NCBI GenBank assembly: GCA_000754445.1
Contig: JNSD01000002.1
Span: 143,210-207,209 of the forward strand
From: an actinobacterium acMicro-4
GTDB taxonomy: Bacteria > Actinomycetota > Actinomycetes > Actinomycetales > Microbacteriaceae
Reading direction: 5' to 3'
Length of the DNA stretch: 64,000 nt
Shown: positions 19,639 through 30,621 of the stretch, in pieces
Numbering within the stretch: position 1 is the first letter of the stretch
Layout of the letters: each line of letters opens with the position of its first letter
Notes under the pieces: model-generated
Seen by the model: only the letters and a program-made list of their open reading frames with translations
The model's database searches: none
Told to the model about the DNA's origin: nothing
Position numbers and translations under genes: made by a program

Positions 19639-20853
19639 CTATCGGTCTTGCAGAGCCTCCACAAGGCGCTCTGCGATGGAAGTTTTCGTTCCTTCGACCA
19701 ACAATGACTGCGGGCTCGCGTTAAAAAAGATTGTCACTGCCGTTTCGACGTCCCCGAATCCTACCGCCTCACCCACCGTGTTGAGAAGAATGACGTCCGC
19801 GTTCTTTGACGCAAGCTTTGCGCGGGCGCTAGCCTCTCGCTCTGACGCCTTGGAGGCTGTCTCGGCGGCGAACCCCACGAGGAGCTGACCGGGGCCCTTC
19901 ACGGCCCCCAGTTCCGCGAGGATGTCTGGTGCCCGCACCAGGACTGGCGCCCAGGTCTCACCGATATCCCGCTTAGCGATTTTCGTATCGGAGACAGTTT
20001 CTGGAACCCAATCGGCGACCGCTGCAGCCATGATGATGACATCGGAATCTGGGGCGTGAGAGACCATGGCATCCCTCATCTGAGCTGCTGTGCCAGCCGA
20101 GATGCCGACGACTCCCGCCGGTAGGGGAACTTCCAGGTGGGCATGTACCAGAGTGACTGAGGCTCCGCGCTGGATGGCCGCGCGAGCAAGTGCAACGCCC
20201 ATAACTCCGGTGGATCTATTACCAATAAACCGCACCGGGTCGATGGCCTCGCGCGTGCCACCAGCGGAAATCAGAACTCTTCGCCCCGACCACGACTGAT
20301 CTCCCAGCAGGCCAAACGCACGCTCCGCGATATCTAGGGGCTCTGCCATTCGGCCAACACCACTGTCGCCTCCCGTGAGTTCCCCAGTGATGGGACCAAT
20401 CAGGTGGACGCCGCGATCGCTGAGCGTGGCGACGTTGTGTTGGACTGCCGGGTTGTCCCACATTTCCGTGTGCATGGCTGGGGCCACCAAGAGCGGAGCC
20501 TTGCTCGCCAGGACCGTTGTGCCGAGCAGGTCAGCTGCAAACCCACCGGCTAGTTGGGCAAGCGCGTGTGCGGTCGCAGGAGCAATGACCACCAGATCGG
20601 CTCGCTGGCCAAGCGCGACGTGTCGAACCTCGGCCACCCCGTCAAACAATCCTGGCTGAACAGGGTTTCTGGAAATAGCCTCCCAGGTCGCAACACCCAC
20701 AAATCTCAGTGCTGACGCTGTGGGAATCACTGTCACATCCGCGCCGCGCCGGACGAGCTCACGAACCAGCGTCACCGACTTATATGCGGCAATGCCGCCA
20801 GTCACCCCCACAACGATGACAGGGGGGTTTCTCGCCTGATCGGCGTCTACCAT
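19639..20853 (-). CDS. coaBC: Bifunctional phosphopantothenoylcysteine decarboxylase/synthetase
   Basis: CoaBC carries out two steps of coenzyme A synthesis. The N-terminal CoaC flavoprotein domain (residues 1-185) has VGVTGGIAAYKS and the PAMHTEMW substrate clamp, which reads PAMN in many other bacteria. The C-terminal CoaB domain has VLISAGGTREAIDPVRFIGN and the ILLNTVGE segment near its end. The 404-residue length is normal. It lies four bases after rpoZ. Confidence 0.97.
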   Translation of the reverse strand: MVDADQARNPPVIVVGVTGGIAAYKSVTLVRELVRRGADVTVIPTASALRFVGVATWEAISRNPVQPGLFDGVAEVRHVALGQRADLVVIAPATAHALAQLAGGFAADLLGTTVLASKAPLLVAPAMHTEMWDNPAVQHNVATLSDRGVHLIGPITGELTGGDSGVGRMAEPLDIAERAFGLLGDQSWSGRRVLISAGGTREAIDPVRFIGNRSTGVMGVALARAAIQRGASVTLVHAHLEVPLPAGVVGISAGTAAQMRDAMVSHAPDSDVIIMAAAVADWVPETVSDTKIAKRDIGETWAPVLVRAPDILAELGAVKGPGQLLVGFAAETASKASEREASARAKLASKNADVILLNTVGEAVGFGDVETAVTIFFNASPQSLLVEGTKTSIAERLVEALQDR

Positions 20854-20857
20854 GGAC

Positions 20858-21115
20858 TCAGTCAGTCGCGCGGTGGAGAACGAGCTTGCCCTCGTTTATT
20901 TCACGAAGGGCAATGCTGAGGGACTTTTCGTCCATGGTCGAGGGGACCAGTGGCCCGACGTGGTCGTAAAGGTTTCCATCACCGAGGTCGGAGTAGTACT
21001 CATTGATTTGCCGCGCGCGCTTGGATGCGAAGATGACCAGCTGATACTTCGAGTCAACGGTGGTCAACAGTTCATCGATGGGGGGCCTAATGATTCCGTC
21101 GCGGTGCAGGGACAT
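20858..21115 (-). CDS. rpoZ: RNA polymerase omega subunit
   Basis: Omega helps assemble RNA polymerase by folding the beta' C-terminus. The 85-residue protein shows [19 protein letters not shown] and the [11 protein letters not shown] core, as in actinobacterial RpoZ. I chose the ATG at 21115 because AAGGAG lies five bases upstream of it; the longer frame to 21217 overlaps gmk. It begins two bases after the gmk stop. Confidence 0.96.
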   Translation of the reverse strand: MSLHRDGIIRPPIDELLTTVDSKYQLVIFASKRARQINEYYSDLGDGNLYDHVGPLVPSTMDEKSLSIALREINEGKLVLHRATD

Positions 21116-21117
21116 GC

Positions 21118-22026
21118 TTACTCCTTGTTGGGCGCCTTCGAAGTCGACGCGAGAACTAAGTCTACGATGCTTTGCGCGGCAACGTCCACGCTCTCGTTCA
21201 CCACGACGTAATCGCACTCCCCCGATGCGGCGAGCTCCGCTCGAGCGGTGGCGAGACGAACAGCGCGTTCAGACTCGTCTTCGGTCCCTCGGCTAGCCAA
21301 CCTGCGCTCGAGTTCATCGAAAGTTGGCGGGGCAACAAAAACGCTGAGCGCACTCTTCATGGCCCGCTTCACCTGCCTGGCACCCTGGATGTCGATTTCA
21401 AGAATGACGTGGCGCCCGGCATCCATGTGCGCCTCTACGGCTTCTCGCGGTGTGCCATACCTGTGCAGACGGTGGACGCTCGCCCACTCCAAGAGCTCAC
21501 CATCGCGAATCAACTGATCAAAGCGTTGGTCATCAACGAAGAAGTAGTGCACACCCTCGACTTCACCCGACCGGGGCGCCCTGGTGGTTGCGGAGACGCT
21601 CACGACGAACTGCGGGTGCTTTTTAGTGATTGAGGACACAATCGTGCCTTTACCAACCCCAGAAGGTCCCACAAGGATGACAAGTTTGCCTCTGTCATGG
21701 GAGAAGTAGCGACGATAGAGACAGACCACGTCCCGCCGAAGCCTGGCCCGCTGACGAACTCGTAGCCCACCAAGAGTCGCCCGCGGGCTAATCCCCACGC
21801 CATCGAGCAGTCGCTGGGCCTTGGTCACGCCGAAGCCTGGAATCGAGCGCAGAAACCACTCAACCCTCAGACCAGCGAGGACCGGATCGCACTGTGGCTC
21901 TCCCGCTCGATCGAACAACTCGATGATGGAGTGCTGTCCCCGTGAAATCTCGCTCTTGAGTTGCGCACGTTGCGTGCGCAGGAGCGCCCCTTTGGCCGAC
22001 AGAGCTGCAGCGTCAAAATCTCTCAC
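21118..22026 (-). CDS. gmk: Fused actinobacterial integration host factor-guanylate kinase
   Basis: Guanylate kinase phosphorylates GMP to GDP. Residues 113-302 form a complete kinase with P-loop [10 protein letters not shown] (120-129), the GMP-binding [17 protein letters not shown] region and [12 protein letters not shown]. Unusually, residues 1-108 match actinobacterial integration host factor (mIHF): a basic N-terminal helix, then the helix-hairpin-helix [17 protein letters not shown] and GVGI (58-79). In most actinobacteria mihF is a separate gene directly upstream of gmk; here one frame continues through both without a stop. The GTG start overlaps the pyrF stop as GTGA. Whether the fusion is cleaved, or also starts internally near 21700, is not known. 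Confidence 0.93.
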   Translation of the reverse strand: MRDFDAAALSAKGALLRTQRAQLKSEISRGQHSIIELFDRAGEPQCDPVLAGLRVEWFLRSIPGFGVTKAQRLLDGVGISPRATLGGLRVRQRARLRRDVVCLYRRYFSHDRGKLVILVGPSGVGKGTIVSSITKKHPQFVVSVSATTRAPRSGEVEGVHYFFVDDQRFDQLIRDGELLEWASVHRLHRYGTPREAVEAHMDAGRHVILEIDIQGARQVKRAMKSALSVFVAPPTFDELERRLASRGTEDESERAVRLATARAELAASGECDYVVVNESVDVAAQSIVDLVLASTSKAPNKE

Positions 22027-22850
22027 GCAGACGCCACCTCCGCGAGCGCGCCATCGATGGCATGGACGAGCCCCTCAGGGCCCGCAGAGAGCACAGAGCG
22101 CGCGGCCACCGGAAGGAGGTGCCTGGAGCCAGCGAAATCATCACGCGCGGAGCTGAGTGCGGCCCCTTGAGCGCCATAGCCTGGAGCAAGCACAGGCATG
22201 CCGGGCAACGCTGCCATGTCAACGCCGAGAGCCCCCGCGTCAACGGTCGCGCCAACGACAACTCCATAGCTCTCTGGAGGAAAGCCTCGCTGGGATGCCC
22301 ACACGTGGAGATCGTGTACTACTCCACCGGCAACCGTGTGTCCGTCATCACGGCGGGCACTTTGAGTCACCCTAGCCTCCGGGTTGGATGTCGCTGCAAG
22401 GACAAAAACACCCTTGTTGTGGTCGTGTGCGCGCTCAAGCGCAGGTTCTAGCGCACCAAGCCCCTGGTAGGGCACCAGAGTGAGTGCGTCCACCTCGAAG
22501 TCTGAGCCTGGGCGCAGCCACGCGTCGGCGTAGCCCTCCATCGTTGACCCGATGTCACCGCGCTTGGCATCGCCAATAACCAGGAGCCCAGCTTCGCGGA
22601 GTGACCCCAGCAGTGATGCAAGAGCTTTCATTCCGTCAACGCCACACCGTTCAAAAAGAGCAACCTGCGGCTTGACCACCGTGGCACCCGAGGACGCCAC
22701 CAGGTCACCTACCAGAGCTGTCCATCGATTAAGCCCCTCGGGTGTGTCACTGAAGCCCCAAGCCTCCATGAGAGCCGGGTGAGGATCAATGCCCACACAG
22801 AGTGCCGGACCAGATGCGGTCAGCGCGTGAAGCCGGGAGGCATAGGTCAT
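22023..22850 (-). CDS. pyrF: Orotidine 5'-phosphate decarboxylase
   Basis: PyrF converts OMP to UMP, the last step of de novo pyrimidine synthesis. The 275-residue protein is the longer type 2 form found in actinobacteria and myxobacteria, with the catalytic lysine in [20 protein letters not shown] and the phosphate-binding [10 protein letters not shown] near residue 225. It overlaps carB and gmk by four bases each. Confidence 0.97.
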   Translation of the reverse strand: MTYASRLHALTASGPALCVGIDPHPALMEAWGFSDTPEGLNRWTALVGDLVASSGATVVKPQVALFERCGVDGMKALASLLGSLREAGLLVIGDAKRGDIGSTMEGYADAWLRPGSDFEVDALTLVPYQGLGALEPALERAHDHNKGVFVLAATSNPEARVTQSARRDDGHTVAGGVVHDLHVWASQRGFPPESYGVVVGATVDAGALGVDMAALPGMPVLAPGYGAQGAALSSARDDFAGSRHLLPVAARSVLSAGPEGLVHAIDGALAEVASA

Positions 22851-25800
22851 CGCAGCGCCCTGGCCGCCGCATACTCTTGCAGGCTCGTCACGTCAGGCGT
22901 GTTGGGACGATCTTCGAGTGAGGCAACAGCAGCGCCCACCTGCGCGATAGTGGTGAAGAGCGCCTTGTCAGCGGCGACCGTCGCAGTGCGAATCTCATAG
23001 CCATCAGCGCGGGCGCTTCGACCCCGAGGAGTGTTGATGACGATATCGACGTGACCGTTGGCAATGAGCTCAACAATGCTCGGTCCCTCAGTAGCGCCAG
23101 CGACATCGGTGTGTTTGCGAACAACCCGCGTGGCGATGCCGTATCTGGCTAGTGTCTCCGCAGTTCCCTCGGTGGCGATGATGGAAAACCCGAGCTGAGA
23201 GAGCCTCAGCACCGGCAACACAACGCTGCGTTTGTCTTTGTCCGCAACCGAGACGAAGACGGTGCCCGATCGGGGCAGGCCGCCATAGGCCGCGTCTTGG
23301 CTCTTGGCGAAAGCCCGAGGGAACGTGGAATCGATGCCCATGACTTCACCAGTCGAGCGCATCTCGGGTCCGAGGATTGAATCGACAATTTCGCCAGCCG
23401 GCGTTCTAAAGCGCTTGAACGGTAGGACTGCTTCTTTGACAGCAATCGGCGCGTCCAGTGGGACGACTCTGCCATCGGTGTCTGGCAGTTCCCCAGAGGC
23501 AATCAGTTCATCGATTGTCGAACCGGCCATCACTAAGGCTGCTGCCCGCGCGAGGGTAATGCCGAGAGCCTTAGAAACAAAAGGGACCGTTCGACTTGCC
23601 CGTGGATTCGCCTCGAGAACATAAAGAACCCCCGCGGCCACGGCGAACTGCACGTTCATGAGCCCTCGGACACCAATACCCTTGGCGAGGAGTTCCACTG
23701 CATCACAGACTTCGCCAACGATGGTCCGGCCGAGCGTTACCGGTGGGAGCGTGCAGGCTGAGTCCCCCGAGTGGATTCCGGCCTCTTCGATGTGCTCCAT
23801 GACACCGCCGATATAAAGGCGCTTACCGTCATAGATGGCATCAACATCGATCTCCACAGCGTCATCGAGAAACCTGTCCACCAGCAGTGGCGCGTCGGCG
23901 CCCACAATCGCAAATTCCTTGATGCGCCGGAAATAGTCCACCATGCTCTCCTGGTCGTAGACGATCTCCATGCCTCTCCCGCCAAGCACGAAGCTCGGTC
24001 GCACCAGCACCGGAAAGCCAATGTCAGCAGCGATTGCCGCCGCCTCTTCCAGAGTGGTCGCTGTGCCATTTTTGGGGGCAATCAGTCCCGCTTCCCCGAG
24101 AATCCGGGCAAAAGACCCGCGCTCTTCCGCCAGATCAATGGCATCGGGGGTCGTTCCCAAAATCGGAACCCCAGCGGCCTTCAACCCCTGGGCCAAACCG
24201 AGCGCGGTTTGGCCACCTAGTTGAACGAGGACACCCAGTAACTCCCCGCGAGACGACTCTTGGTGAATCACTTCGAGCACATCTTCTAGAGTCAAAGGCT
24301 CGAAATAGAGCCGGTCACTGGTGTCATAGTCGGTCGACACCGTCTCGGGATTGCAGTTAATCATGATGGTTTCGTACCCCGCCTCAGACAGAGCAAACGC
24401 CGCGTGAACACAGGAGTAATCAAACTCAATGCCCTGCCCGATCCGGTTAGGCCCAGAGCCAAGAATCACGATCTTCTTCCGATCTGAGACAGTCACTTCC
24501 GACTCCAGGTCATAACTGGAGTAGTGATAGGGGGTCAGGGCCGGGAACTCACCAGCACAGGTGTCGACAGTCTTGAACACCGGCCTGATGCCCAGCGCAT
24601 GACGCGAAGCGCGAACCTCGTTCTCGCGTAGCCCTCGAAGCTCTGCGATTTGAGCGTCGCTCAGGCCATGTTCTTTGCCATAGAGCAGGACCTCTGCGCT
24701 GAGCTCGGGAGCATTGCGCACGTCATCGGCAACCTCGTTGATCAGCGCGACCTGATCAAGAAACCACGGGTCGATGCCGGTAGCGACAAAGAGCTCGTCG
24801 ATGGTAGCTCCGAAGCGCAAGGCCTGTTGCACCGTGACGATGCGACCATCGGTGGGCACTGTGGCCTTCTCGATGAGCTCCTTCTTGCTAAGGTCCTGAG
24901 GGCCCCAGTGGAAGGAACTGCCGCGCTGCTCGAGGGAACGGAGAGCTTTGTTCAGAGCTTGGGAGAAGTTACGTCCAAGTGCCATAGCCTCGCCAACGGA
25001 CTTCATGGTGGTGGTGAGTCGACGATCCGCGAGCGGGAACTTCTCAAACGCAAACCGCGGCACCTTGACCACGACATAGTCCAAGGTTGGCTCAAAGGAA
25101 GCGGGTGTGACCTTGGTGATGTCGTTCGGGATTTCATCAAGTCGATACCCCAGTGCCAACTTCGCTGCAATCTTGGCGATCGGGAAGCCGGTGGCTTTGG
25201 AGGCCAGCGCCGAACTTCTGGAAACCCGTGGGTTCATTTCGATGACGATGATTCGCCCGGTTTCGGGGTTTACCGCAAACTGAATGTTGCAGCCGCCGGT
25301 GTCGACCCCGACCAGTCGGATAACCGTGATCCCGATATCCCGCATGCGCTGATACTCGCGGTCGGTCAGGGTGAGCGCGGGCGCCACAGTGATTGAGTCT
25401 CCGGTGTGGACACCCACCGGGTCGACGTTCTCAATGGAACAGACGACAACGGTATTGTCGGCCTGGTCGCGCATGAGTTCCAGCTCGTATTCTTTCCACC
25501 CCATGATGGACTCTTCGAGTAAGACCTCAGTGGTGGGGCTTTGGTGGAGACCGTCGCTGACCATGCGCACCAGCTCGTCGCGGTCATGAGCAAACCCCGA
25601 GCCAAGCCCGCCCATCGTAAACGACGGCCGAATCACCAACGGGTACCCGAGGTCTTCCGCGTAGCCGATCGCGTCCTCGACAGTGGTGGCGATATAGCTC
25701 TTGGCGACATCCGCTCCGGCTTCGATGACGAGTTCTTTGAATATCTGTCGGTCTTCGCCCCGATTGATGGCGTCAAAAGACGCACCAATGAGCTCAACAT

Positions 25801-26134
25801 CGTATTTCTGCAGGATGCCCTCTTTGTGCAGGGCCATGGCGGCGTTCAGGGCCGTCTGACCACCGAGCGTGGGCAGAATCGCGTCTGGCCGCTCTTTCTT
25901 GATGATGGCTTCCAAGACAGCGGTGGTGATGGGCTCGATGTAGGTCTGGTCGGCAAAGCCGGGATCAGTCATGATTGTCGCCGGGTTGGAGTTGACCAAA
26001 ATGACCCGCACGCCCTCTTCGCGGAGAACGCGGCACGCTTGCGTGCCTGAGTAGTCAAATTCTGCTGCCTGACCAATGACAATTGGGCCCGAACCAATAA
26101 CGAGGACGCTGGAAATGTCTGATCGCTTAGGCAT
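22847..26134 (-). CDS. carB: Carbamoyl phosphate synthase large subunit
   Basis: CarB makes carbamoyl phosphate from bicarbonate, ATP and ammonia delivered by CarA. The 1095-residue protein has two homologous ATP-grasp halves: the first begins [20 protein letters not shown] and the second [20 protein letters not shown], each with EMNPR or EANPRAS metal-binding motifs. The C-terminal MGS-like allosteric domain (after about residue 940) ends in a variable tail. It shares one base with carA and overlaps pyrF. Confidence 0.98.
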   Translation of the reverse strand: MPKRSDISSVLVIGSGPIVIGQAAEFDYSGTQACRVLREEGVRVILVNSNPATIMTDPGFADQTYIEPITTAVLEAIIKKERPDAILPTLGGQTALNAAMALHKEGILQKYDVELIGASFDAINRGEDRQIFKELVIEAGADVAKSYIATTVEDAIGYAEDLGYPLVIRPSFTMGGLGSGFAHDRDELVRMVSDGLHQSPTTEVLLEESIMGWKEYELELMRDQADNTVVVCSIENVDPVGVHTGDSITVAPALTLTDREYQRMRDIGITVIRLVGVDTGGCNIQFAVNPETGRIIVIEMNPRVSRSSALASKATGFPIAKIAAKLALGYRLDEIPNDITKVTPASFEPTLDYVVVKVPRFAFEKFPLADRRLTTTMKSVGEAMALGRNFSQALNKALRSLEQRGSSFHWGPQDLSKKELIEKATVPTDGRIVTVQQALRFGATIDELFVATGIDPWFLDQVALINEVADDVRNAPELSAEVLLYGKEHGLSDAQIAELRGLRENEVRASRHALGIRPVFKTVDTCAGEFPALTPYHYSSYDLESEVTVSDRKKIVILGSGPNRIGQGIEFDYSCVHAAFALSEAGYETIMINCNPETVSTDYDTSDRLYFEPLTLEDVLEVIHQESSRGELLGVLVQLGGQTALGLAQGLKAAGVPILGTTPDAIDLAEERGSFARILGEAGLIAPKNGTATTLEEAAAIAADIGFPVLVRPSFVLGGRGMEIVYDQESMVDYFRRIKEFAIVGADAPLLVDRFLDDAVEIDVDAIYDGKRLYIGGVMEHIEEAGIHSGDSACTLPPVTLGRTIVGEVCDAVELLAKGIGVRGLMNVQFAVAAGVLYVLEANPRASRTVPFVSKALGITLARAAALVMAGSTIDELIASGELPDTDGRVVPLDAPIAVKEAVLPFKRFRTPAGEIVDSILGPEMRSTGEVMGIDSTFPRAFAKSQDAAYGGLPRSGTVFVSVADKDKRSVVLPVLRLSQLGFSIIATEGTAETLARYGIATRVVRKHTDVAGATEGPSIVELIANGHVDIVINTPRGRSARADGYEIRTATVAADKALFTTIAQVGAAVASLEDRPNTPDVTSLQEYAAARALR

Positions 26135-27285
26135 TAGGCCACGCTTCCGGTCGATGGGCTCCGGTGCGCTTGCACCATGTCTTTGAACCGGTCGAATAAA
26201 TACGTGCTGTCATGAGGCCCAGCGGCAGCTTCCGGGTGGTACTGGACTGAGAAGGCAGGAATATCTAGCGCCCTGATTCCCTCAACAACCTGGTCGTTGA
26301 GACTGATGTGACTGACTTCGACCCGGCCAAAGCCCTCGGGCGAGTCCACTATGCCCTCGCGGGGCGCATCAACAGCAAAGCCGTGGTTTTGTGCTGTGAT
26401 TTCGATATGGCCGGTGGTTTTATCCAACACTGGCTGATTGATTCCCCGATGACCGTATTTGAGCTTGTACGTCGAAAACCCAAGGGCTCGGCCGAGTAGT
26501 TGGTTACCAAAGCAAATGCCAAAAAACGGCAGACCCGCTCGCAGAGCGCTTTGGAGAAGGCCAACCTGGGCGTCACTGGCAGCGGGATCCCCCGGGCCAT
26601 TCGAATAAAAGAGTGCGACGGGATTGATCGCCTGGACGTCATCGAAACTGGAGTCCGCCGGGAGGACGTGAACACGGAAGCCTCTGGCGGCCAGGTGATG
26701 GACGGTGGATTCCTTGATGCCCAAGTCAATAACAGCGAGGTTGCCAAGCGCCGTCCCGACGGGTTCCACCACTCGCGTCTCGCTGACACTCACGAGAGTG
26801 GAGAGATTGCGTCCGGCCATCGACGCCTGGTTCGTCACGCGCGAGAGCTGTTCACCAGCAGGGAGCTCGTAAAGCTCGCCGCTGAAGATGCCCCCGCGCA
26901 TGACGCCCACTTCTCGGAGAACCAGGGTGATGGCGCGGGTGTCAACGCCAGAAATTCCAACAATTTGTTGCGCCTCAAGCTCGTCATCAAGACTGCGCAC
27001 TGAACGAAAGTTTGATGGCCTCCTGGCGGGGTCTCGCACAACGAAGCCCTCGACCCATATCTTGCGGGACTCAGGGTCCTCATCATTGATTCCGGTATTG
27101 CCGATGTGGGGTGCCGTCATCACGACGATCTGTCCTGCATAACTGGGGTCCGTGAGTGTCTCTTGGTAACCGGTCATGCCTGTCTGAAAGACCACCTCGC
27201 CGAGTGTCACACCGGTGGCACCCCAGGCTTTGCCCTCATAGCGATGACCGTCTTCTAGCACCAAAACAGCGCGACCCTGATTCAC
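26134..27285 (-). CDS. carA: Carbamoyl phosphate synthase small subunit
   Basis: CarA hydrolyses glutamine and channels ammonia to CarB. The 383-residue protein has the N-terminal small-subunit domain ([31 protein letters not shown]) and a class I amidotransferase domain. That domain has the nucleophile cysteine in [15 protein letters not shown] and the His-Glu pair in [11 protein letters not shown]. It overlaps the upstream membrane protein gene by four bases. Confidence 0.98.
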   Translation of the reverse strand: MNQGRAVLVLEDGHRYEGKAWGATGVTLGEVVFQTGMTGYQETLTDPSYAGQIVVMTAPHIGNTGINDEDPESRKIWVEGFVVRDPARRPSNFRSVRSLDDELEAQQIVGISGVDTRAITLVLREVGVMRGGIFSGELYELPAGEQLSRVTNQASMAGRNLSTLVSVSETRVVEPVGTALGNLAVIDLGIKESTVHHLAARGFRVHVLPADSSFDDVQAINPVALFYSNGPGDPAASDAQVGLLQSALRAGLPFFGICFGNQLLGRALGFSTYKLKYGHRGINQPVLDKTTGHIEITAQNHGFAVDAPREGIVDSPEGFGRVEVSHISLNDQVVEGIRALDIPAFSVQYHPEAAAGPHDSTYLFDRFKDMVQAHRSPSTGSVA

Positions 27286-27770
27286 TTAGTTCCTCTTCCC
27301 ACACGCCCTAAGGCATCGATCAACGCCGTTGCGCTGGCATCAACAATTCGGAAATAGCTATCCACATCCCGCCCAGCAAGCCTCCAGCGCACCATGACAA
27401 GTCCATCTGTCTCGACCACCCGATCAATCGTCCACGTGGCTCTCCCCGCCTCGAGGCCTTCCGCGGGAAAGAGCACAGGGTCCTCCCCTGGGATGCGAAC
27501 CAGCAGACCCTCCGGGTGCAGTGCCAAACGGGCCTTAGCGCGATAACTCAGGGGGTCGGCTGCAATCCGTTGCAGGGGGTCCAAGGCTTCCGTCGTGGCC
27601 ACATAGAGAGCGTCAATGTCAACAAGTGCCACGCTAGCGGGAATGTCCCGAATAAGAGCCTCGGCCTCGCCTCGATAGCGCGCTCCACGACGGCGCCATC
27701 CCCACAGCGCCAGCCCGAGGCCCACCACCATGAGAGCAATCATCATCGAACCGGCAATTTCCTGGGTCAT
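27282..27770 (-). CDS. Small membrane protein with PH-like domain in the pyr operon
   Basis: A 162-residue protein with one N-terminal transmembrane segment (about residues 8-24, MMIALMVVGLGLALW) followed by a basic stop-transfer sequence and a soluble domain of about 130 residues rich in beta strands. Genes of this kind lie between pyrC and carA in many actinobacteria and are annotated as PH-like or transporter-like; the function is unknown. No catalytic motif is visible. It overlaps pyrC and carA by four bases each, so it is certainly co-expressed with them. Confidence 0.8.
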   Translation of the reverse strand: MTQEIAGSMMIALMVVGLGLALWGWRRRGARYRGEAEALIRDIPASVALVDIDALYVATTEALDPLQRIAADPLSYRAKARLALHPEGLLVRIPGEDPVLFPAEGLEAGRATWTIDRVVETDGLVMVRWRLAGRDVDSYFRIVDASATALIDALGRVGRGTK

Positions 27771-29077
27771 CGAGATGCCTCCGCACTGACTACATCCGGC
27801 GCAACCAACTCGCCGTTAGACACGGTGGCCCTTCCGTGGTGGAAGGTGAACATGACTCTTCCGGGGAGGACATTCTCCGGATAGGGGTTATTCGAGCTCA
27901 AGCTCCCCCGCGGCGCTAGTGCCGCTGTAGTGGGATCCACCAACGTCAGGTGCGCTGGCGAGCCCACCGCGAGTGGGGCGTCGTAGCCAGCAAGAGATCC
28001 GATAGCCGCCGGGGCGCTCGAGAAAACCCGCGCCACATCCGACCACGTGAGCAGGCCCGGGTTGACGAGAGTCTCAATAACCACCGGCAGGGCCATCTCC
28101 AGGCCCACCATTCCAAAAGCAGCCTCCCCAAAGGCGCACTCCTTGGATTCGCTCGGATGAGGAGCGTGGTCGGTCGCGACAATGTCGATGATGCCATCGG
28201 CGAGGGCCGCGCGCAGAGCGCGAGTGTCCTCCGCGGTTCGCAGGGGTGGGTTGACCTTGAAGAGTGGGTCAAAGCTGCCAACGAGATCCTCGGTGAGGAG
28301 CAAGTGGTGCGGGGTCACCTCGGCGGTCACCGCAATTCCACGCTTCTTTGCCCATCGAATGACGTCGACCGAGCCGGCGGTCGAGACATGGCACACGTGC
28401 AGTCGGGTGCCCACATACTCGGCCAACAGGACGTCCCTGGCTACGATGCTCTCTTCAGCCACGGCGGGCCAGCCGACCACACCGAGACGAGACGACAACG
28501 CGCCCTCGTTCATGTGAGCGTCGATGGTGAGCCTCGGGTCCTGCGAGTGTTGGGCAACCACCACTCCCAGCGCCTTGGCCTGCTCGAGCGCTCGGCGCAT
28601 GACCAGCGAATCGTGAACGCACTTTCCGTCGTCGGAAAACACCCGCACCGCGCCAGGTCCCGCGGCCATCGCCGCCATCGCGGAGAGCTCTTCGCCAGCA
28701 AGTCCCGTGGTGATGGCGCCAACAGGCCGGACCGTAACGTAACCGGCCTCTCGACCCATCCGGGCGACCGCGTCGGTAATCCCGGCAGTATCCGCGACTG
28801 GGTCGGTGTTTGCCATGGCGTGGAGGGCAGTGAACCCACCGAGAGCGCCAGATTGCGATCCGGAGAGAATTGTCTCGGCCTGCTCAAGGCCAGGCTGGCG
28901 AAGGTGAGTGTGGAGATCGACAAGGCCCGGAAGAGCGATCAACCCACTCGCGCCCACCAGGACTGTGCCCTTCCTGCCGGAGACTTCGCTGGGGTCTACG
29001 AAGTGTCCATCGCGAATCGCCACATCGGCCCGGGTGCCATTGGGCAACTCAGCGCCTGAAATGAGGTAACTGGTCAT
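27767..29077 (-). CDS. pyrC: Dihydroorotase
   Basis: PyrC cyclises carbamoyl aspartate to dihydroorotate. The 436-residue class I enzyme has the metal-binding [11 protein letters not shown], the [11 protein letters not shown] segment, metal histidines in VAQHS and HVCHVST, and the catalytic ATDHAPHPS. The C-terminal beta sandwich has [14 protein letters not shown]. It overlaps pyrB and the following small gene by four bases each. Confidence 0.98.
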   Translation of the reverse strand: MTSYLISGAELPNGTRADVAIRDGHFVDPSEVSGRKGTVLVGASGLIALPGLVDLHTHLRQPGLEQAETILSGSQSGALGGFTALHAMANTDPVADTAGITDAVARMGREAGYVTVRPVGAITTGLAGEELSAMAAMAAGPGAVRVFSDDGKCVHDSLVMRRALEQAKALGVVVAQHSQDPRLTIDAHMNEGALSSRLGVVGWPAVAEESIVARDVLLAEYVGTRLHVCHVSTAGSVDVIRWAKKRGIAVTAEVTPHHLLLTEDLVGSFDPLFKVNPPLRTAEDTRALRAALADGIIDIVATDHAPHPSESKECAFGEAAFGMVGLEMALPVVIETLVNPGLLTWSDVARVFSSAPAAIGSLAGYDAPLAVGSPAHLTLVDPTTAALAPRGSLSSNNPYPENVLPGRVMFTFHHGRATVSNGELVAPDVVSAEASR

Positions 29078-30012
29078 GCCTGGCCTCCCCGCAGTTCATA
29101 GAGGGCCGCCATCCGCACGGACACACCGTTTCGGACCTGATCGAGGATTACTGAGCGCGATGAGTCCGCGACGTGCGAGGCGATCTCCACGCCTCGATTC
29201 ATGGGACCTGGGTGCATCACAATACTGTCCTGGGGCAGACGGTCAGCCCGCGCCCTCGTCAGTGAATAATTCCGCACGTAATCCTTATGGCTAATGAGGG
29301 AGCCATCCCCCATTCTCTCGCGTTGGACGCGCAACATCATGACCGCATCGGGGGCACTGTCAATGGCGTCATCAAGATCGTAGGTGGAGTGAACAGGCCA
29401 GTCGTCGACACCCTGTGGCAGGAGCGCGGGCGGCCCGACAAGAGTCACCTTCGCGCCGAGCGTCGTGAGCAGAAAAACGTTGGAGCGCGCCACCCGAGAG
29501 TGCACGATGTCCCCGACAATGGCAACGGAGAGCCCGGTGAGCAGGGCTCCTCGGGGCTCGCTGTGAAATCGTTGACGCAAGGTCATCGCATCCAATAGCG
29601 CCTGGGTGGGGTGTTCGTGAGCGCCATCACCAGCGTTGATGATGCTCGAGTGGACCCAACCCGAAGAAGCAAGTGTGGCGGGGGCCCCTGAGGAAGGGTG
29701 GCGGATAACGATGACGTCTGCGCCCATTGCCTCCAGGGTCTGCGCAGTGTCCTTCAGGCTCTCACCTTTTGACACGCTGGAACCGTGGACTTGGAAAGTC
29801 ATGATGTCGGCGGAGAGTCGCTGTGCAGCAGCCTCAAAAGACAGGCGGGTCCTCGTCGAATCCTCAAAAAACAGATTGACCATGGTGACTCCGCGCAGAG
29901 TGGGAAGCTTCGGGACTTGGCGATTGGCAACCGCCTGGAATTCCTCCGCGGTGTCGAGTAGCGTCAGCGCCTGGTCAACGTCGAGCTCTTGCGTGGAGAG
30001 CAGATGTTTCAC
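29074..30012 (-). CDS. pyrB: Aspartate carbamoyltransferase catalytic subunit
   Basis: PyrB joins carbamoyl phosphate and aspartate. The 312-residue protein has the carbamoyl phosphate loop [12 protein letters not shown], the [14 protein letters not shown] motif and the aspartate-binding region [11 protein letters not shown]. No regulatory pyrI gene is near, as expected for actinobacteria. It overlaps pyrR and pyrC by four bases each. Confidence 0.98.
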   Translation of the reverse strand: MKHLLSTQELDVDQALTLLDTAEEFQAVANRQVPKLPTLRGVTMVNLFFEDSTRTRLSFEAAAQRLSADIMTFQVHGSSVSKGESLKDTAQTLEAMGADVIVIRHPSSGAPATLASSGWVHSSIINAGDGAHEHPTQALLDAMTLRQRFHSEPRGALLTGLSVAIVGDIVHSRVARSNVFLLTTLGAKVTLVGPPALLPQGVDDWPVHSTYDLDDAIDSAPDAVMMLRVQRERMGDGSLISHKDYVRNYSLTRARADRLPQDSIVMHPGPMNRGVEIASHVADSSRSVILDQVRNGVSVRMAALYELRGGQA

Positions 30013-30539
30013 TCAACCACCTGCACTTCTTCAGTGCCATCAACATCGCGCAACTTCACAGTGATTCGCTCGCCATGGTGTGTTGGCAGATTCTTCCCGA
30101 CATGATCGGCGCGAATGGGCAGCTCCCGATGACCCCTGTCCACCAGCACAGCGAGGCGGACCAGTCGTGGTCGGCCGATGGCGGTCAGCGCGTCAAGAGC
30201 GGCCCGGACTGTTCGGCCGCTGTACAGGACATCGTCAACAAGCACCACTACCCGGTCATCAATGCCCCCACCGGGAACCTCCGTGGGGGCGGGAGTCCTG
30301 TGCCCACCGGTGGAGAGGTCGTCCCGATACATCGTGACATCGAGGGACCCTGCGGGAACGGGGATTCCTGCAATGTCAGATATGTAGCCGGCCAGCCGGT
30401 GCGCGAGGACTACTCCCCTCGTCGGAATACCGAGTAAGACAAGGGCAGACGTTTCAGGAGAAGCCTCGACGATTTCGTGAGCGATACGCCGAAGAGTTCG
30501 GTCGATATCTGACTCCGAGAGAACTGCACGCGCAGCCAC
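30009..30539 (-). CDS. pyrR: Pyrimidine operon RNA-binding regulator PyrR
   Basis: PyrR binds pyr mRNA in response to UMP/UTP and also has uracil phosphoribosyltransferase activity. The 176-residue protein shows the PRPP loop [21 protein letters not shown] (split here by the loop at residues 102-122) and [11 protein letters not shown]. It starts with GTG at 30539, with AAGGAGG five bases upstream. It is the first gene of the pyr unit, and its own leader carries a PyrR-type hairpin, which suggests autoregulation by blocking translation. Confidence 0.96.
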   Translation of the reverse strand: MAARAVLSESDIDRTLRRIAHEIVEASPETSALVLLGIPTRGVVLAHRLAGYISDIAGIPVPAGSLDVTMYRDDLSTGGHRTPAPTEVPGGGIDDRVVVLVDDVLYSGRTVRAALDALTAIGRPRLVRLAVLVDRGHRELPIRADHVGKNLPTHHGERITVKLRDVDGTEEVQVVE

Positions 30540-30544
30540 CGAGC

Positions 30545-30572
30545 CCTCCTTCCGCGCCTCACAGGACGCTGG
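30545..30572 (-). promoter_or_regulatory. PyrR-binding RNA hairpin next to the pyrR ribosome-binding site
   Basis: Read on the minus strand, 30572-30552 forms CC(A)GCG-loop-CGCGG: five base pairs with one bulged A. The enclosed sequence UCCUGUGAGG fits the PyrR consensus UCCNGNGAGG exactly. The Shine-Dalgarno AAGGAGG (30551-30545) begins directly at the foot of the stem, and the GTG start follows after five bases. There is no terminator in the leader. This suggests that PyrR bound to the hairpin blocks ribosome entry, as reported for mycobacteria, rather than working by transcription attenuation as in Bacillus. Confidence 0.75.
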
Positions 30573-30621
30573 TTAAAGCAGGTCTTACGCCATCACTCTA
30601 GCGCACCGAATCCATCGCGCG

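Noticed and set aside
19600..19660. SAM riboswitch before metK
   Set aside because: Only nine bases separate coaBC and metK and no riboswitch fold is possible.
27950..29059. 369-codon open frame on the plus strand
   Set aside because: It lies exactly opposite pyrC, whose motifs are clear, and has no recognisable domain.
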